Shown one piece after another: positions 6,747-7,270 of a stretch of DNA of 7,270 bases; position 1 is the stretch's first letter; each line of letters starts with the position of its first letter. This DNA comes from Geopsychrobacter sp. (GTDB lineage: Bacteria > Desulfobacterota > Desulfuromonadia > Desulfuromonadales > Geopsychrobacteraceae): NCBI GenBank assembly GCA_021647445.1, contig JAKIUS010000079.1, forward strand, positions 1 through 7,270, given 5' to 3'. The position numbers and the translations under genes were made by a program. The notes beneath the pieces are model-generated. The model made no database searches. It was given only the letters and a program-made list of their open reading frames with translations, and was not told where the DNA came from.

Positions 6747-7270
6747 ATGATGCAGAACTTTACTGAAACCCAGCGTGAAACCCCGGAAAAAGCGGAAGTT
6801 TCCGATCGCCTGAAGAACTTTGAAGAGGTTTATCGTTTTTTCGACAACAAGCAGGTCCGGCGACAGGCCGAGCGTTGCGTGCAGTGCGGTGATCCGTTTT
6901 GCACCAGTATCGGATGTCCTCTGCAGAACCATATTCCGCAATGGCTCGAAGCGGTTGCGGCGCGTGATCTGGAGCGGGCCTTTCAGCTCTCGAACGAGAG
7001 TTCGCCCTTTCCCGAAATATTGGGCCGGGTCTGCCCTCAGAGTCATCTGTGTGAAGGGGCTTGTACCTTGGATGATGGATACGGCGCGATCTCCATTGGG
7101 GCGATCGAAGCGTCGATCACCGATCTGGCGTTTGCCGCCGACATGGAGCTTGGCTTTCCGGGGATTACACGCAATGAACGGGTCGCTGTGGTCGGTTCGG
7201 GCCCAGCTGGGATCTCCTGCGCACATTTTCTGCTGCGCGCCGGGATCGGGGTAGATATGTATGAACGGGC
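6747..7270 (+). CDS. gltD: Glutamate synthase (NADPH) small subunit, 5' part
   Basis: The first 174 codons are present and the gene runs off the right edge (full GltD is about 470-490 residues). GltD oxidises NADPH at FAD and passes electrons through 4Fe-4S clusters to the FMN of GltB. Seen here: the N-terminal cluster region ERCVQCGDPFCTSIGCP (C-x2-C-x4-C-x4-C), the second motif GRVCPQSHLCEGACTLDD, AISIGAIE, and the FAD-binding turn VAVVGSGPAG (GSGPAG at about 150-155). Two adjacent ATGs (6747 and 6750) are possible starts. GGAG at 6739-6742 is four bases from the first and seven from the second, so the second may be the one used. An in-frame TGA at 6717-6719 rules out a longer start. The Cys pattern and position after gltB distinguish it from related FAD/NAD oxidoreductases such as the dihydropyrimidine dehydrogenase or NfnB families. 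Confidence 0.96.
   Translation, partial: MMQNFTETQRETPEKAEVSDRLKNFEEVYRFFDNKQVRRQAERCVQCGDPFCTSIGCPLQNHIPQWLEAVAARDLERAFQLSNESSPFPEILGRVCPQSHLCEGACTLDDGYGAISIGAIEASITDLAFAADMELGFPGITRNERVAVVGSGPAGISCAHFLLRAGIGVDMYER

Noticed and set aside
6723..7254. Long ORFs on both strands overlapping gltD
   Set aside because: They are shadows of gltD, whose frame carries the conserved cysteine motifs and the FAD-binding turn.

Overview
The window looks like ordinary chromosome from a Gram-negative bacterium. Evidence for an outer membrane is a small beta-barrel protein with a signal peptide and a terminal phenylalanine. The glutamate synthase is the bacterial NADPH-type two-gene form (gltB-gltD). Moderate GC and an Ig-repeat protein beside a small barrel would suit a proteobacterium or a Desulfuromonas/Geobacter-like lineage. 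That placement is inference; no marker gene here fixes it.

Layout, all recognised genes on the + strand: (1) 1-971 is the 3' end of a gene for a protein made of tandem bacterial Ig-like (BIG2-type) repeats, open at the left edge. (2) 1019-1669 is a complete 216-codon gene for a small outer-membrane beta-barrel, 47 bp downstream and probably co-transcribed. (3) 1670-2281 is a 612-bp stretch with no convincing protein gene. It holds a small hairpin, a strong rho-independent terminator (1897-1946), a 167-bp imperfect inverted repeat (1948-2114) that folds on paper into a rod with a central bubble, a T7 run just after it, and a sigma70-like promoter (2186-2214). (4) 2282-6703 is complete gltB (1473 codons). 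(5) 6747-7270 is the 5' part of gltD, cut by the right edge.

GltB and GltD together form glutamate synthase (GOGAT). GltD takes electrons from NADPH through FAD and Fe-S clusters. GltB releases ammonia from glutamine in its N-terminal amidotransferase domain and channels it to the FMN site, where 2-oxoglutarate becomes glutamate. All key GltB motifs are intact. The surface-protein pair upstream is separated from gltBD by the terminator and has no evident functional link to it.

The most notable unexplained element is the inverted repeat at 1948-2114. Its shape resembles a 6S-type regulatory RNA, but a palindromic mobile repeat is a real alternative and the sequence alone does not decide. I see no defence system, phage, insertion sequence or CRISPR array.
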